DNA of 64,000 nt, from NCBI GenBank assembly GCA_039881045.1, contig JAYWVB010000021.1, positions 186,001 to 250,000 on the forward strand. Direction: 5' to 3'. The position numbers and the translations under genes are program-made. The stretch is from Chaetomium olivaceum (lineage: Eukaryota; Ascomycota; Sordariomycetes; Sordariales; Chaetomiaceae). The notes below the pieces were generated by a model. It was given only the letters and a program-made list of their open reading frames with translations, did not search any database and had not been told where the DNA came from. Positions 54,349-64,000 of the stretch are shown here, one piece after another. Within the stretch, counting starts at the first letter, position 1. Each line of letters begins with the position of its first letter.

Positions 54349-55695
54349 TTAAAAAGTCAGGATAGCGCCAGCCTCGCCCGGCACCGTGCCGGCGACCGCC
54401 CCCGATCCGAGAAGCGTGTACTCGTATCCGACCGCATCCGGGGCCATGTCGCCCTTGGGCGCATCGTTCAGGCCACCACCGAGGTCGGTGTCGATAACCG
54501 TGGCATATCTAGGGCCATTTTAGCCATTGGTTCAGTTCCTGATACACTTCAAAATAAACCGCCAACTTACCCGACCTCCTTCGAGTCGCGGCTGGTAACG
54601 GGAACAGTCACGTTGCTGAAGACGTTGCTCTGGACCAGCGCCTGGGCGCCCATGCGGGTGTTGATGGCCGTGCTCATGCTAAGTGGACAATCTGTCAGCT
54701 TGACCGTCGATTGATCCTAAGTTCCTAACGTCGGTGACTTACTTCTCAAAGAACGAGTTGTAGATGTGCCCCGTGCCGAACCGGAGAAGCGGGCCGCGCG
54801 AGTTGATGTTCTTCCAGTGGTTGTTGGCGTACGTGATGTGGAGCTTGCCCGTATCCTCGCCGCCGTTGTTGTCGCTGTGTCCGGCGAGCGAAGCCTTCCA
54901 GTGGTCGTGGAAGTAGGTGCTGACAGATATCAGTTCTGAGCCCCACGGGGAGGGGACAAGGCGGCTAAACTTACTGGGAAATGGTGACGAAGTCGGAGCC
55001 GTGCGAAGAGTCTACCAACCCGTCGTAAAAGTCCTTGTCGTCAACGAGAGCGGAGTAGAACTCGCAGTGGTCGACCCAGACGTTGGTGCTTTCCTAAGAC
55101 AGTCGCCGTATTAGCTACGGGTAACCAGCTAATGATGAAGTTCAGTATGTACCTCAATTTTCAACGCATCACCTTGGTCGGCCTCAACGAACGAAGAGAT
55201 AATGTTGCGCACGATGAGGTTGCTCTGGCCCTTAGCGTGAAGACCAATCCCCTTGAAGCCTGAACAGTCGCGAGTTAGCGTCCTTCGTCTCTTGATGCTC
55301 GGACGGCTAAGCTTACCTGACCCAGGCAGACCAATGATGCTCTTGTTGCTGCCAATCCGCACCTTTGCACTGCCGCTGATGACGCCCTGGACGAAGACGA
55401 CAACCGGCTCCTTGTTCTTCTCGTTGACGGCCTCGGTGAACTGAGGCAACGTCGACACCGTTGTCACGGTACCACCCGCACCTCCCTTCGTTCTATCCAA
55501 CAAGAGCACATTAGCAAATGTGTCTATGCGTCTGATACAATCCTCTTACCCTCCGTTGAGCGTCGCGAATCCCAAGGTGGCCGCCTCTGAGACATCCGCC
55601 CTCTTTGCCATCCGAGGCGTTCCAGCCTGGGGCTGAGTAGGAGTCGGCGAGGCCGTGGCCAGTGCCAAAAGCGAGGCGGCGGCGAGAAGCTTCAT
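54349..55695 (-). CDS. Pectate lyase, polysaccharide lyase family 1, secreted
   Basis: Seven exons: 55695-55550, 55492-55317, 55259-55153, 55093-54975, 54919-54743, 54678-54571 and 54508-54349. They sum to 993 nt (330 residues) with GT-AG introns throughout. A signal peptide (MKLLAAASLLALATASP) leads to a dibasic-type site (AKR). The parallel beta-helix shows TVTTVSTLPQFTEAV, SNKSIIGLPGSG, NLIVRNIISSF, NVWVDHCEF, DFVTISHTYFHDHWKASLAG and the calcium-site acidic residues around DALKIE and DHCEF. The catalytic Arg is in NINSRGPLLRFG. It cleaves polygalacturonate by beta-elimination. All expected motifs are in frame. Confidence 0.93.
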
Positions 55696-56901
55696 GTTGA
55701 GGGGTTGAAGGAATGAATGTTAAGACAATCAAAGAGGGAGTTCAACCAAGTGAGTGACGTTGGTGCCGGACTGAAGTGGTGGGATTTGGCCAGTTGGACT
55801 GCTGGCTACAAAACAAACTTCCACGACGAAGCCGGGCATCTTGGGCTTTATGGACAAAAAGAGTCTCGCCATGATGTCGTCAAGCGTTCCACTCCCTCGG
55901 CGTCGGGGCAGACGCAATTCGACGCGAAGCTGCATCATTCAGTTTTCCTCCGACGGAGAATCTCCAAATGCAGTCACATTCGGCAGCCTCCCTCCGCCCT
56001 CCCCCTGGAGGGTCAAGTGGTGAACGGTTTTGAGAAACACGACCAAGACTGCCGGAACCCCTGTACGGTTATGATGATCGCCCTCTAATCTGCGATGGTG
56101 GTATTCCAACGATGTGACACGCCAAGGCCACGTAGTTTGTTTCATGGTCTTCCCCACATTCTTCCTATGCAGGTTATACTACCGATGTCCCAGACCATGG
56201 CCGCAGTTCTCCCCGCAGCCAGTCCACATCGGTCGCGGCGGTTGGAGAAACCAGGAAACCTCTCTTGCGTCCTCGGTGCCCAAGATTCAATTCCCCACCA
56301 ATCCGACGTTTCTCCGTTTCCACAGAGCACACACTCAGGAGACCACGTGGATGTCGTGTCAAGATCTTAGTCTCTACATTTAGAGCCGCACGGTTGAAGA
56401 ATACACGCCATAATTACTGGGCGTGACCCTCATTCGACAACCTTTGTCAATACACACGACCGGGTTGGCGGGATTCGGGAGTGGTTCTTGTCCTGAACCT
56501 ACCTTTTAGGCCCCGAGGACACAAGAGAGGGGAAAATACGACCTGCTCCCACCTCTGTCTGCAAGAGAAAACGTTGGGGTTGAGATGACGAGGACCTGCG
56601 CAATATGGCGTTGTCGCGGTAGAGTGGACCAGATGGGCCTCGACCTAACCTCCAGTTCAGGGGGAGAAAGGGGGGATCACAAATCATCGACTCCAACTTG
56701 ACTCGGAACACCTTTTTGCTCACAGATCCATTTGGGCATACCAGTACGCACACTTTCGGGCTTTTTATCTCGTCTCTCTGCACTTCAATCTCGATCAAAA
56801 GCTGGAAAAGGAACAGGTTACTTGGTATTTGTCCATGGTTGCTATGAGCTCAAGATACATTACAACACGAGTTCGACCCGAGATAAACGAGACCCAGCTT
56901 C
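55696..56901. other. Intergenic region
   Basis: The first 300 bases are the pectate lyase promoter. No gene is supported, although short frames occur on both strands. Confidence 0.5.
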
Positions 56902-58008
56902 TTACTCCTGGCTTACGCTCCTGTGCTCCTGGCTTACGCTTCGGTACTCCTGGCTTCCCCTTCGGCTCCCAGTAGGACCCTTGGACGCCGCCTCCTCCGT
57001 TGCCTGCGGCTTCTTCCTCAGTTTTCTGACTTCACTCCAAACAGCGACACCCATCCACAGCGCCCACATGATACCGGCCACAATGCCGTACACCCTCTTG
57101 TGGTAGGCTGTGGCACCCGACAGGTATAGCCCCAGGCCGCCGTTGATGATACCCAAGCTGATGCCGACACGCCCAAGGGTAAGATGCACATACGACCAAA
57201 CCTGCCGCCTCTGCACCTTCTTGAATACCCTGTGGTGGACAAAGCCAACAACCGGCTGGACAATCAACACCACCAGCAAGACGATGCCGATGATGGGGTG
57301 ATACCTCGTCTCCGGGTTCTCGAACTAATGTAACAAACAAGCAGTCAGCACACCCCGTCCACAACCAACCCAACGCCACGCAACAAACCCAACACCCAGA
57401 AGGCCAAAAAAAAAAAAAAAAGGAAAAAGAAAGAAATCAAACTTACAAACCCACCCCCGGGCAGCGCATCCCCGACCAAATTCACCAGGTAGATGCCCAT
57501 CCCCACCGCGGCCACGAACACGGCCCACGCGAGCATCTGGAAGCCCGCATGCACCCAGACGGCCCACCTGCCCGGCACCACGCGCATGATGACCGACCCG
57601 ACCGGGAACAGGATCACCATGGCGCTGGCCGCCAGGATGCCGTGGATGCGCCGGTAGTCCATCATCTGCACGATGTCGAAGCCCGGGTTGAAACCGCCCG
57701 CGCCACTGTTGTTGGGGTTGTAGGGGCTGTAGGCGGAGCCGCTGCCGGTGCCGGTGTCTTCTGAGGAGGTGTCGGCGTTGGGGTCCGGGTCCGTGGCGGC
57801 GCCGGTGCCGGTGCCGGAGCCGGAGCTGCCGCTGCCGACGCGGGCGGAGACGGAGAGGACTGGGGGGGTTGGGCTTGGTTAGCGGTTGGGCGGGTTCTCT
57901 GTGGTGGTTGCACGGGAGTGGGGTGGTGGGTAAGGGGAGTTGTGACGTACTCAGCCAGGAAAAGGCTAGCAGGAGCACTGCCCGGTGGTAGGTGCTGCGT
58001 TGAAGCAT
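56902..58008 (-). CDS. Cytochrome b561-domain membrane protein
   Basis: Exons 58008-57951, 57859-57447 and 57324-56902 give 297 residues. A signal peptide (VLLLAFSWLILSVSA) is followed by a Gly/Ser/Thr-rich linker in place of a DOMON domain. The b561 core has the four expected heme histidines: RIHGIL (His 92), WVHAGFQ (123), RYHPIIG (166) and YVHLTLG (204), spread over five or six helices. It should move electrons across a membrane, perhaps as a ferric reductase partner. The C terminus carries a 7-residue repeat (RSVSQEH/Y) from a 21-bp tandem at about 56905-56967. Two 3' introns of unequal length include a long T tract in the genomic coding strand. Confidence 0.85.
56905..56967. repeat. 21-bp tandem repeat in the C-terminal codons of the b561-domain gene
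   Basis: CTCCTGGCTTACGCTCCTGTG and two related units follow each other. They encode RSVSQE repeats at the extreme C terminus. Confidence 0.7.
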
Positions 58009-59335
58009 CTTGATGTTGCGGATGACTCGATCTCAAGGTGGAGTTTCTTTGTGTTGGAGTTCCGAGTGGAATAGAGCATGGAGATACGGAGGGAGGTCGT
58101 GGTACGATGGCGGGGGACTAGGGGAATTTATGAAACAACCTGGGGAGACGGCACGCTACATTCGGCGCCAATCCTCGAAATGAGGGCAGTGACAAAGAAG
58201 CCTGAGATGTCTGGCATCTCGGCGGCCTCAGATTGCTTAATGCTTACCTACACGGCAGGTCTGAGGCGCCGCGAAACCTATACTCAAGTTGTGCTGCAAG
58301 CCACAACCAAAGTTTGTCGCCGATGAGCCAATCCGGTAGTGAGAACCGCGCGTCCTGTGTGGCAGGGTAAGAAGTTTGTCTGGCTTTGTCCATTCACGAT
58401 GTTGGGGTCACACGGGACGGGATCGAGTCGGACTTGGCTCCAACCACGACCCGCGTGGCTGGGAGCGAGATTTGGTCGATGGCATGCAGCCAAGATCCAT
58501 GTTATGCAGCGGCGGTATCACAAAGACGCCCGCACAGGGCTGAGGATTTCATAGACCTCCGAGGAAATGGCTGTACGAGGTTCAGTAGGTTGTCAATCTC
58601 GTCGCTTTTCCGCTCTCATCTGTTGAGTATCATGATTACCCATTGCTGTTAAGTTCCGGTGGAACGGGCTTTGTCTCTGATCTGTCAACACCATGAGAGC
58701 ATCTCGGTTATTAGCTTGCATGGCCCCCATCTGACAGTGGCGTTGTATGTTGCTACTCTGAATCTCTTGCCTCTTAGTCATCCTAGCCATAAGTAATATT
58801 GAATGTAACCTCTCAGAATAGGCCTGCTTTGAATCGGTCCAATAAATGTACACCTATTACTACCCTCTCACCATCCGCCAGTGCCCAATCTGCCAACGCA
58901 TTCACGACCACGCTGTACCAACCGCTCACCCGACTGCGTGGCAATCTCAACGGGCGGAAAAAAGGTACGACATGATTTGTTACCCGTGTGCCGTTCGAGT
59001 ATGAAATGAAACCAAAGAAAAAGGGTTAAAGAACGTTAAGCAGTGACTGATAACCCCCAGGTTAGTTAGCATTTGAGTTGACAGCATTTCAAGTATGGAA
59101 ATGACTCGGAGGGTTCCAGTAGACTTAAAACCTTAAGCCAACATGTATTAACGAAGACGCAGCTAAGGTTTACACTCGAGAGTCTCCCGTTAGGTACGAA
59201 TGCAAAAAATTCAAACTTCAATTGCGTTATGCCCAAGAAACCAAACCGCTGCTGCCACTGGCCTAGACTGTAGGTATATTAAATGTAAGTAGTCCAAGCC
59301 ACACCCGTATCCAACCCCAATCCTCTTTTTCAAAT
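58009..59335. other. Intergenic region between two minus-strand genes
   Basis: It contains the b561 gene promoter and the 3' region of the GH72 gene. No further gene is supported. Confidence 0.5.
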
Positions 59336-60833
59336 TTACAAAGCGAAGGCACCGACAAGAGTGATGAGAAGAACAGCGCCGAGGCTGGGAATGGTGCCAC
59401 GAATGGCAGCGCTCTCGTCGCTGTCCTGGCTATCGCCACCATCGGTGCTGCCGCCGCTGCTGCTCTGGCCCCCTCGCTGGTCGAGGCCTGGTCAACAGCC
59501 CACTGCGAGCCGGGGCCGTTGAGGCCGGGGCCCTTGCCAGCACCTTCCTCGAAGAACTGTTTTTATCCCGTTAGTGGGCTATCCAAAAAGAGGGCAAGTA
59601 CGCGAACGCGTGTTGGGGTTGGGGGGGGTACAAACCTTGAGAGCGCCCTCAGGAACGTCAGGGAGAGTGGCAGAGCCGACGGCCCAGTGGGCATCCTCGG
59701 TCGGGCACTCGGAGGCCTTGGTGGTCTTGGTGTAGCCGGCATCGCCAGTAGGGGCGGGGTACTTCTTCATGGCGTTGGCAAAAGCGGCGAACTCATCCAG
59801 CTCCTTGCGGGTGCCAGTCTGGTCCTTGCCGCCGTCCTCCTGACCGCCCTGGATCTCGACGATACCGAAGTCGTTGCGCTCCATGGTGTACTCGTACATG
59901 AGGCCACCGGAGTAGACAGAAGTCATGTTGCTGTGCATGAGCGACTCGAGCTCGCGGAAGTTGCGCACGTTCTGGTTGCAGCCGTACTCAGACAGGAAGA
60001 GGGGGAGGCCGTAGTCACGGAAGGCCTCGACCTTCTTGTCCCAGCCGGAGGTGACGAAGTCGCTGGTGCACCACGAGTAATCGTTCTGCGTCGAGTCAGT
60101 AACGGGTCTCCTCTATATCATGCGTGGTGGTGAGACGTACGAAAGCGAAAAAGTCGCTGCGCTCCTCGTCGGAACCGCAGTTGAAGTACTGGGCAGTCTG
60201 CATGCGGTTGTCGGTGACGTCGGCGGCCGAGTATCCGACGAGGATCTTGCGGTACTTGCGGGCCTTGATGTAGCGACGCATGTCACGGTCGGTGGCCTTC
60301 ACGTACTTGGCCGAGAGCGTGGTGTTCTTGAAATCGTGGATGACCTCGTTACCCGAGAAGAAGGCCATGGTGTTGGAGTACTTGGCAAAGGCATCGATGG
60401 TCGCGAACACACTCTGAAGGTAGGGAGTGTTGTACGAGCCGTGGGGCTCGTAGCGGTGGAGCGAGTACAGCGGGTTGTTGGCGTCAAGCACAACGTAGAT
60501 GCCAGCATCCGCGAGGGCGTCCATGCACTCATCGTGGTCCAACGAGTTGTCGGTCGAGTAGACACGGATGACGTTGACACCGAGCTTCTTGAACTTCTCG
60601 ATATCCTGCAAGCAGATTTTGGTGTCGGCGAGGGGATCGATGTTCGCCGCGGCACCGCCAGGCTGGTAGTCAATACCACGGACGTAGAACCGCTCGTTGC
60701 CCTTGAAGAAGGCATTGCCGGTCACGGTGATGGGCTCAAGTTCGGTAGCGCGGGGCTTGGACCTCAGGGTCGCCGTCGGGCCAGCGTTCACGGCGGCCGC
60801 GGCCGCCATGGCGAACAGAGCTGCAGTCCTCAT
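59336..60833 (-). CDS. 1,3-beta-glucanosyltransferase, GH72 (Gel/Gas family), GPI-type, one apparent base missing
   Basis: Exons 60833-60141 and 60085-59636 are intact (381 residues). A signal peptide (RTAALFAMAAAAAVNAG) leads the catalytic domain with acid/base Glu 163 in FFSGNEVIHD and nucleophile Glu near 264 in LFLSEYGCN. Exon 3 (59556-59336) starts in frame as FFEEGAGKGPGLNGPGSQWA, but after STSEGA it needs one extra base at a G run (about 59468-59473 on the plus strand, CCCCC) to continue. The shifted frame then reads SSSGGSTDGGDSQDSDES and the GPI-signal SLGAVLLITLVGAFAL with a stop. One missing base makes the total 455 codons, the normal size. The enzyme remodels wall beta-1,3-glucan at the plasma membrane. 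Confidence 0.88.
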
Positions 60834-62402
60834 CTTGTCGTGTGATCGGATGATTTGTGGTGTGTGGGTTGGTTTTGAATACGGAAGAGCTGGGAATCTC
60901 GGGTTGTGTTAGATGGAAATTAAAGCTTAAAAATTCAAAAGGCCATCAAACGAGCGATTTGGCCAAAAAGTTGAAGGACAGAAACAATCTGGGAGAGCGA
61001 TTGACTGGAAGGAGGAAGCGACGTTGGTGGTCTTGAAAAGCTAAAGAAAACCCGTCGGATCGTGCTGCCGGGGGCGCGCGACAGTTAAAACACGACCACC
61101 CGGCTGGCCCGAAAAGGGGTTTCTTGGAGCATAGCCACTTTCCAAGAAGTCTTGGAAGTCTCGGAATGGCAACTCCAGCATCGGTATTGCGTCTGCCAAG
61201 AGGGGGCGACATCCCCTGAAATCGCGGCGCCCAGACTAGCCAGGGCCAATGATCGAGACATCTCCTGTTCTCCCGTGCCACGAAAAGAATCGAACTCCCC
61301 TCCCATTCGTGCGATTGTGAAACGAAAACAGGATAGTCGTACAAAGCATGCCACGAGCATAAACTTGTTGATGAGTGCTATACCACTTAAAAGCGGGAAA
61401 AAGCAGACAACGCAGGGCGGCACATTGGATGAGGAGTTCTTGCTGTCTTTTCCCGCAATGCCCTGTCAAAGTGAATTAAAATTGCAAGCGTTCAAGGTAA
61501 CTGAGGCAGGCGTGGGATTGGCCAACGCTGGATCCGAAATAAATACCAAGAAGAGCCAAGACGGGGTTCCCCACAAAGAGCCAGACATTTCCTGTCGCAA
61601 TCGATCAAACCTTCAAAAAGTACCGGATCAACACGAGCCAATTGTGGTGGGACTCGAAAGTCAGCCAGAGCCATTCACGTGCCATTGTATGTATGTAATC
61701 TCAGAATGGGCAAAGAATGACACCTCATCACCCCTAACCCATTGTTCTGGCCAATCTCGAATTAACTGGAGCCGACATGGAACCGACATGGTTGTGCTCT
61801 GCCAAGCAGTCGGGTCGACTGGAAAATGGATGCGCGCCTTCAGTTGATCTCACCCTCGCGTCGGGGATGTGAAACCAACCATTCAGTTTGGATCTGCACC
61901 AATGGCTGGCCCTGAGGAAGCCACCTGCCACGAGCCAACAGACCGATTTTCAGCGATTTTCAATTTACAGCTGTCACACAAGGATCAACCAGGCACAGGT
62001 ACCCGAGGTTTTACCGTCAACAACAACCCACAAATCACGACTGCACTTGTCCCTTTTCGCATCGCAGATCGCTTCTCATACTGTACATACATTGGCGATG
62101 GAGATGCATCTTTGGCGCCAGGCCCATCTACTCTATTCGCGCGGCTATTTGGGGCTGGCGTCGAGGGTTAAGGCGAATCAACCGTGTCCAACCCTCAAAC
62201 CTTTGACCGGGCTCATGCCATCGGATCGAAGTCATCGGCGGAAGAGCAAACACGATGAACGGTCAGTCACAGTACCTTGCGAAGATAAGACACACCGGTA
62301 TGGTATAGTTTCGTTGATGATCTACACTATGGTTACCGGTAATGCGAGCTTAGCGCTTTCCATCTTCACCCACTCCATCCAGGAGCTCAAGGTTAGGGGT
62401 CA
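60834..62402. other. Intergenic region
   Basis: It starts with the GH72 promoter. Open frames such as that at 61152-61847 have no domain and no intron pattern, so they are not accepted. Confidence 0.5.
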
Positions 62403-63170
62403 TCAGGGGAGAGTTTCACCACGCCAGTCCAGGAAGGTTCCTGTCTGCTCCCAACTTTCCATAGGACCTTAACAATGCTAGCGATGCATTCATCCATAAC
62501 TATCGTCCCAGGAACGGAAATCGGTCAGCCTCGTGGCGACGGCGTCTGGGTTCAGCGCTATGACAGCGATATTGTCGCCGTTCATCTGGAATCCTTTGGC
62601 CAAAGTGACGGTGAGCATGTTCAGAGCAGCCTTCGACATACGGTACCCAAGTCTTCGCCCTTGCACACCGCGGTTAAAGAGGGATTAGAAACACTCAACA
62701 CATGGAGTGAAAACCTCAGACCTACTCGCAATGGATCCAGCACTGGAGGATATGTTGACGATCATCCCTCTCGCTTTCTTTAGGTTCTGGTGGAAGTGTT
62801 TTGAGACTAGGAATGGTCCCTAAGACGTTGTTCGTCAAAGAGACACCAGCGAAATAAGCGCAGTCTGACAGGTGCAGGACTCACCACGGCGTTGACCGCA
62901 AACTTGTCCTTGAGAATCCAGGATGTGTGCCGGTACCAGTAGTCGGGCTCGGGTCCAATGCCTAAATATAGAGACCGAAGAGAGTCAGAACAAACAACGG
63001 CCCGGGGTGGTTCCAGCTCGCTCATCCGTACCGGCGACGTTCATGAGCATGTCGAGCGGGCCATTCCCGAAGCGCATTGCAGCGCCTAAGATTGTCTGCT
63101 CATCGGAAAGGTCGATCTCGAGGGTAGTGCATGGAATTGCTTCAATATAGAGCCGGGCGCAACATCACCC
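62403..63170 (-). pseudogene. Short-chain dehydrogenase/reductase, decayed
   Basis: Read on the minus strand, coding blocks are TLEIDLSDEQTILGAAM (63100), PLDMLMNVA then, after an intron (63031-62962), GIGPEPDYWYRHTSWIL, FAVNAV and, after another (62884-62820), GPFLVSKHFHQN and GMIVNISSSAGSIASR. A TAA stop at 62695-62697 sits where a Gln codon (CAA) would be expected. YRMSKAALNMLTVTLAKGF follows and carries the catalytic Tyr and Lys. A frameshift near 62495 and another near 62440 separate the last blocks (MDECIASIVKV and TFLDWRGETLP). The N-terminal glycine-rich nucleotide loop could not be found. The family is SDR; the loss-of-function changes are a nonsense and two shifts. Confidence 0.75.
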
Positions 63171-63430
63171 TTAGCAATCAACCATGTGGCAGGCCAGGGA
63201 TAATAAGTTTGGGCTCCAGACCTCTTGAACTGACGGGTCGTTCGCCTGCTGGGTTTGGAATCGCACCGATGCCACGATGCTCCAATTCTGACGGCCAACC
63301 CCGAGCCAAGTTGAGGCAAATCCCACGATTACACCTTAAGAAAATAGGAGGCATCAGGCGGTTGTCGATGTGCGGGAAAAGGTTGAGCGCAGCTCTTTTC
63401 CCTTGCTTTACAATTCCTTTCGCTCGGTTC

Positions 63431-63465
63431 CTTTTTCTTTTTTTTCTTTTTTTTTTTTTTTTTTT
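63431..63465. repeat. Poly-T/C-interrupted tract
   Basis: A nearly pure T run with two or three C interruptions. It may be a slippage-prone tract or the trace of a poly-A tail in reverse. Confidence 0.8.
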
Positions 63466-63620
63466 GGCCAGGGGTGCCGGGAGGACACGGATTGTCGAGT
63501 GTCAGGTCAATCGGGGCAAACTTCGTGGGGACAGAAATCGAAGTGTCTCATCGAGGGGAAGGTGGAAAAGAACCTAGAAGTACAACCGAGGGTTATGGGC
63601 CGATGTTTGAAGAGAGCCGC

Positions 63621-63651
63621 TACCTACCTACTTACCTACCTAGGTAGCTAG
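63621..63651. repeat. TACC/CTAC microsatellite
   Basis: TACCTACCTACTTACCTACC is followed by TAGGTAGCTAGC, which makes a partial palindrome of the repeat. Confidence 0.75.
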
Positions 63652-64000
63652 CTCACGTATTGCACGTACGATGGAAGTTAACAGTAGTTACTAGTGGGTG
63701 ACGTTGGTCGAAACGGGCGATGGGGCGAAAGTGAACGACACGGCTAAATCGATGCAAGCCGAGTTATAGGGTGGCCTTAGATATCCAATCTTCTTTCGCA
63801 AACCTAGACCCGTATCTGCTCTAACTGATCTCTGTTTGGTATTGAGTTCAAGATAGCTTAATCACTAGAGCTTTCCGGAACCAGGTGCCTATGTTAAGGC
63901 ACTTACTCGGTTATGGACTGTGCACTGAGGCGCGCATCCTGCCACCAGGGTGGGTGGATTGTTCAACGTAGAGTTAAGTTTATCAACGACAGAACCACGA

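Larger units (their letters stand above)
63171..64000. other. Intergenic region to the window edge
   Basis: A T-rich run (63431-63465) and a TACC microsatellite (63621-63640) stand out. No gene is supported. Confidence 0.5.

Noticed and set aside
61152..61847. Plus-strand frame of 231 residues
   Set aside because: No recognised domain, no signal, and biased composition; the region looks like promoter and spacer.
1..64000. CRISPR arrays, bacterial-type operons, ribosome binding sites and rRNA genes
   Set aside because: None were seen; spliceosomal introns and the gene families mark this as fungal nuclear DNA.

Overview
This is nuclear DNA of a filamentous ascomycete, most likely a Sordariomycete; the genus cannot be fixed by eye. 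The evidence is GC-rich genes with short GT-AG introns of about 50-95 nt and CTAAC/CTGAC-type branch sites, together with fungal families: two Pth11-like seven-helix receptors, a HET-domain protein, a HeLo-NACHT NLR, a GH72 glucanosyltransferase, a pisatin-demethylase-like P450, an SRPK-like kinase remnant and a Fot1/Pogo transposon.

Layout. 0-0.4 kb: remnant of an NLR-type alpha/beta-hydrolase domain. 1.5-1.7 kb: a small inverted-repeat element. 2.1-3.2 kb: a single-pass membrane protein with a mucin-like stalk. 4.7-9.7 kb: a full-length ABCC (MRP-type) transporter broken by two apparent frameshifts. 10.8-12.7 kb: a second alpha/beta-hydrolase gene, intact except for one stop codon. 14.7-15.1 kb: a small unknown protein. 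16.6-18.1 kb: a secreted, GPI-type protein rich in repeats. 18.8-21.9 kb: a small zinc-finger protein and an ankyrin protein with a tail anchor. 22.3-27.4 kb: a repeat-rich, decayed segment holding a Fot1/Pogo element, two kinase remnants and an LTR-like insertion. 28-37 kb: a secretory lipase, three more alpha/beta hydrolases and a Pth11-like receptor. 37-42 kb: a HeLo-NACHT NLR with a membrane-anchored jacalin-aerolysin (natterin-like) protein directly upstream on the same strand. 42.9-44.5 kb: a second Pth11-like receptor. 46.6-54 kb: an APH-type phosphotransferase, a P450 and a large multi-pass HET protein. 54-61 kb: a pectate lyase, a cytochrome b561-domain protein and a GH72 enzyme. 62.4-63.2 kb: a decayed short-chain dehydrogenase.

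Themes. Many genes belong to families used in allorecognition and programmed cell death (HeLo-NACHT, HET, ankyrin, NLR-type hydrolase domains), or in sensing and secretion (Pth11-like receptors, lipase, pectate lyase, GH72). The most novel-looking locus is the pair formed by the natterin-like protein and the HeLo-NACHT protein. Two patterns cross gene boundaries. Several otherwise well-preserved genes carry single-base frameshifts, mostly at G/C runs, which may be base-calling errors. In at least six genes the sense strand switches from C-rich to G-rich synonymous codons, always in the 5' to 3' direction.
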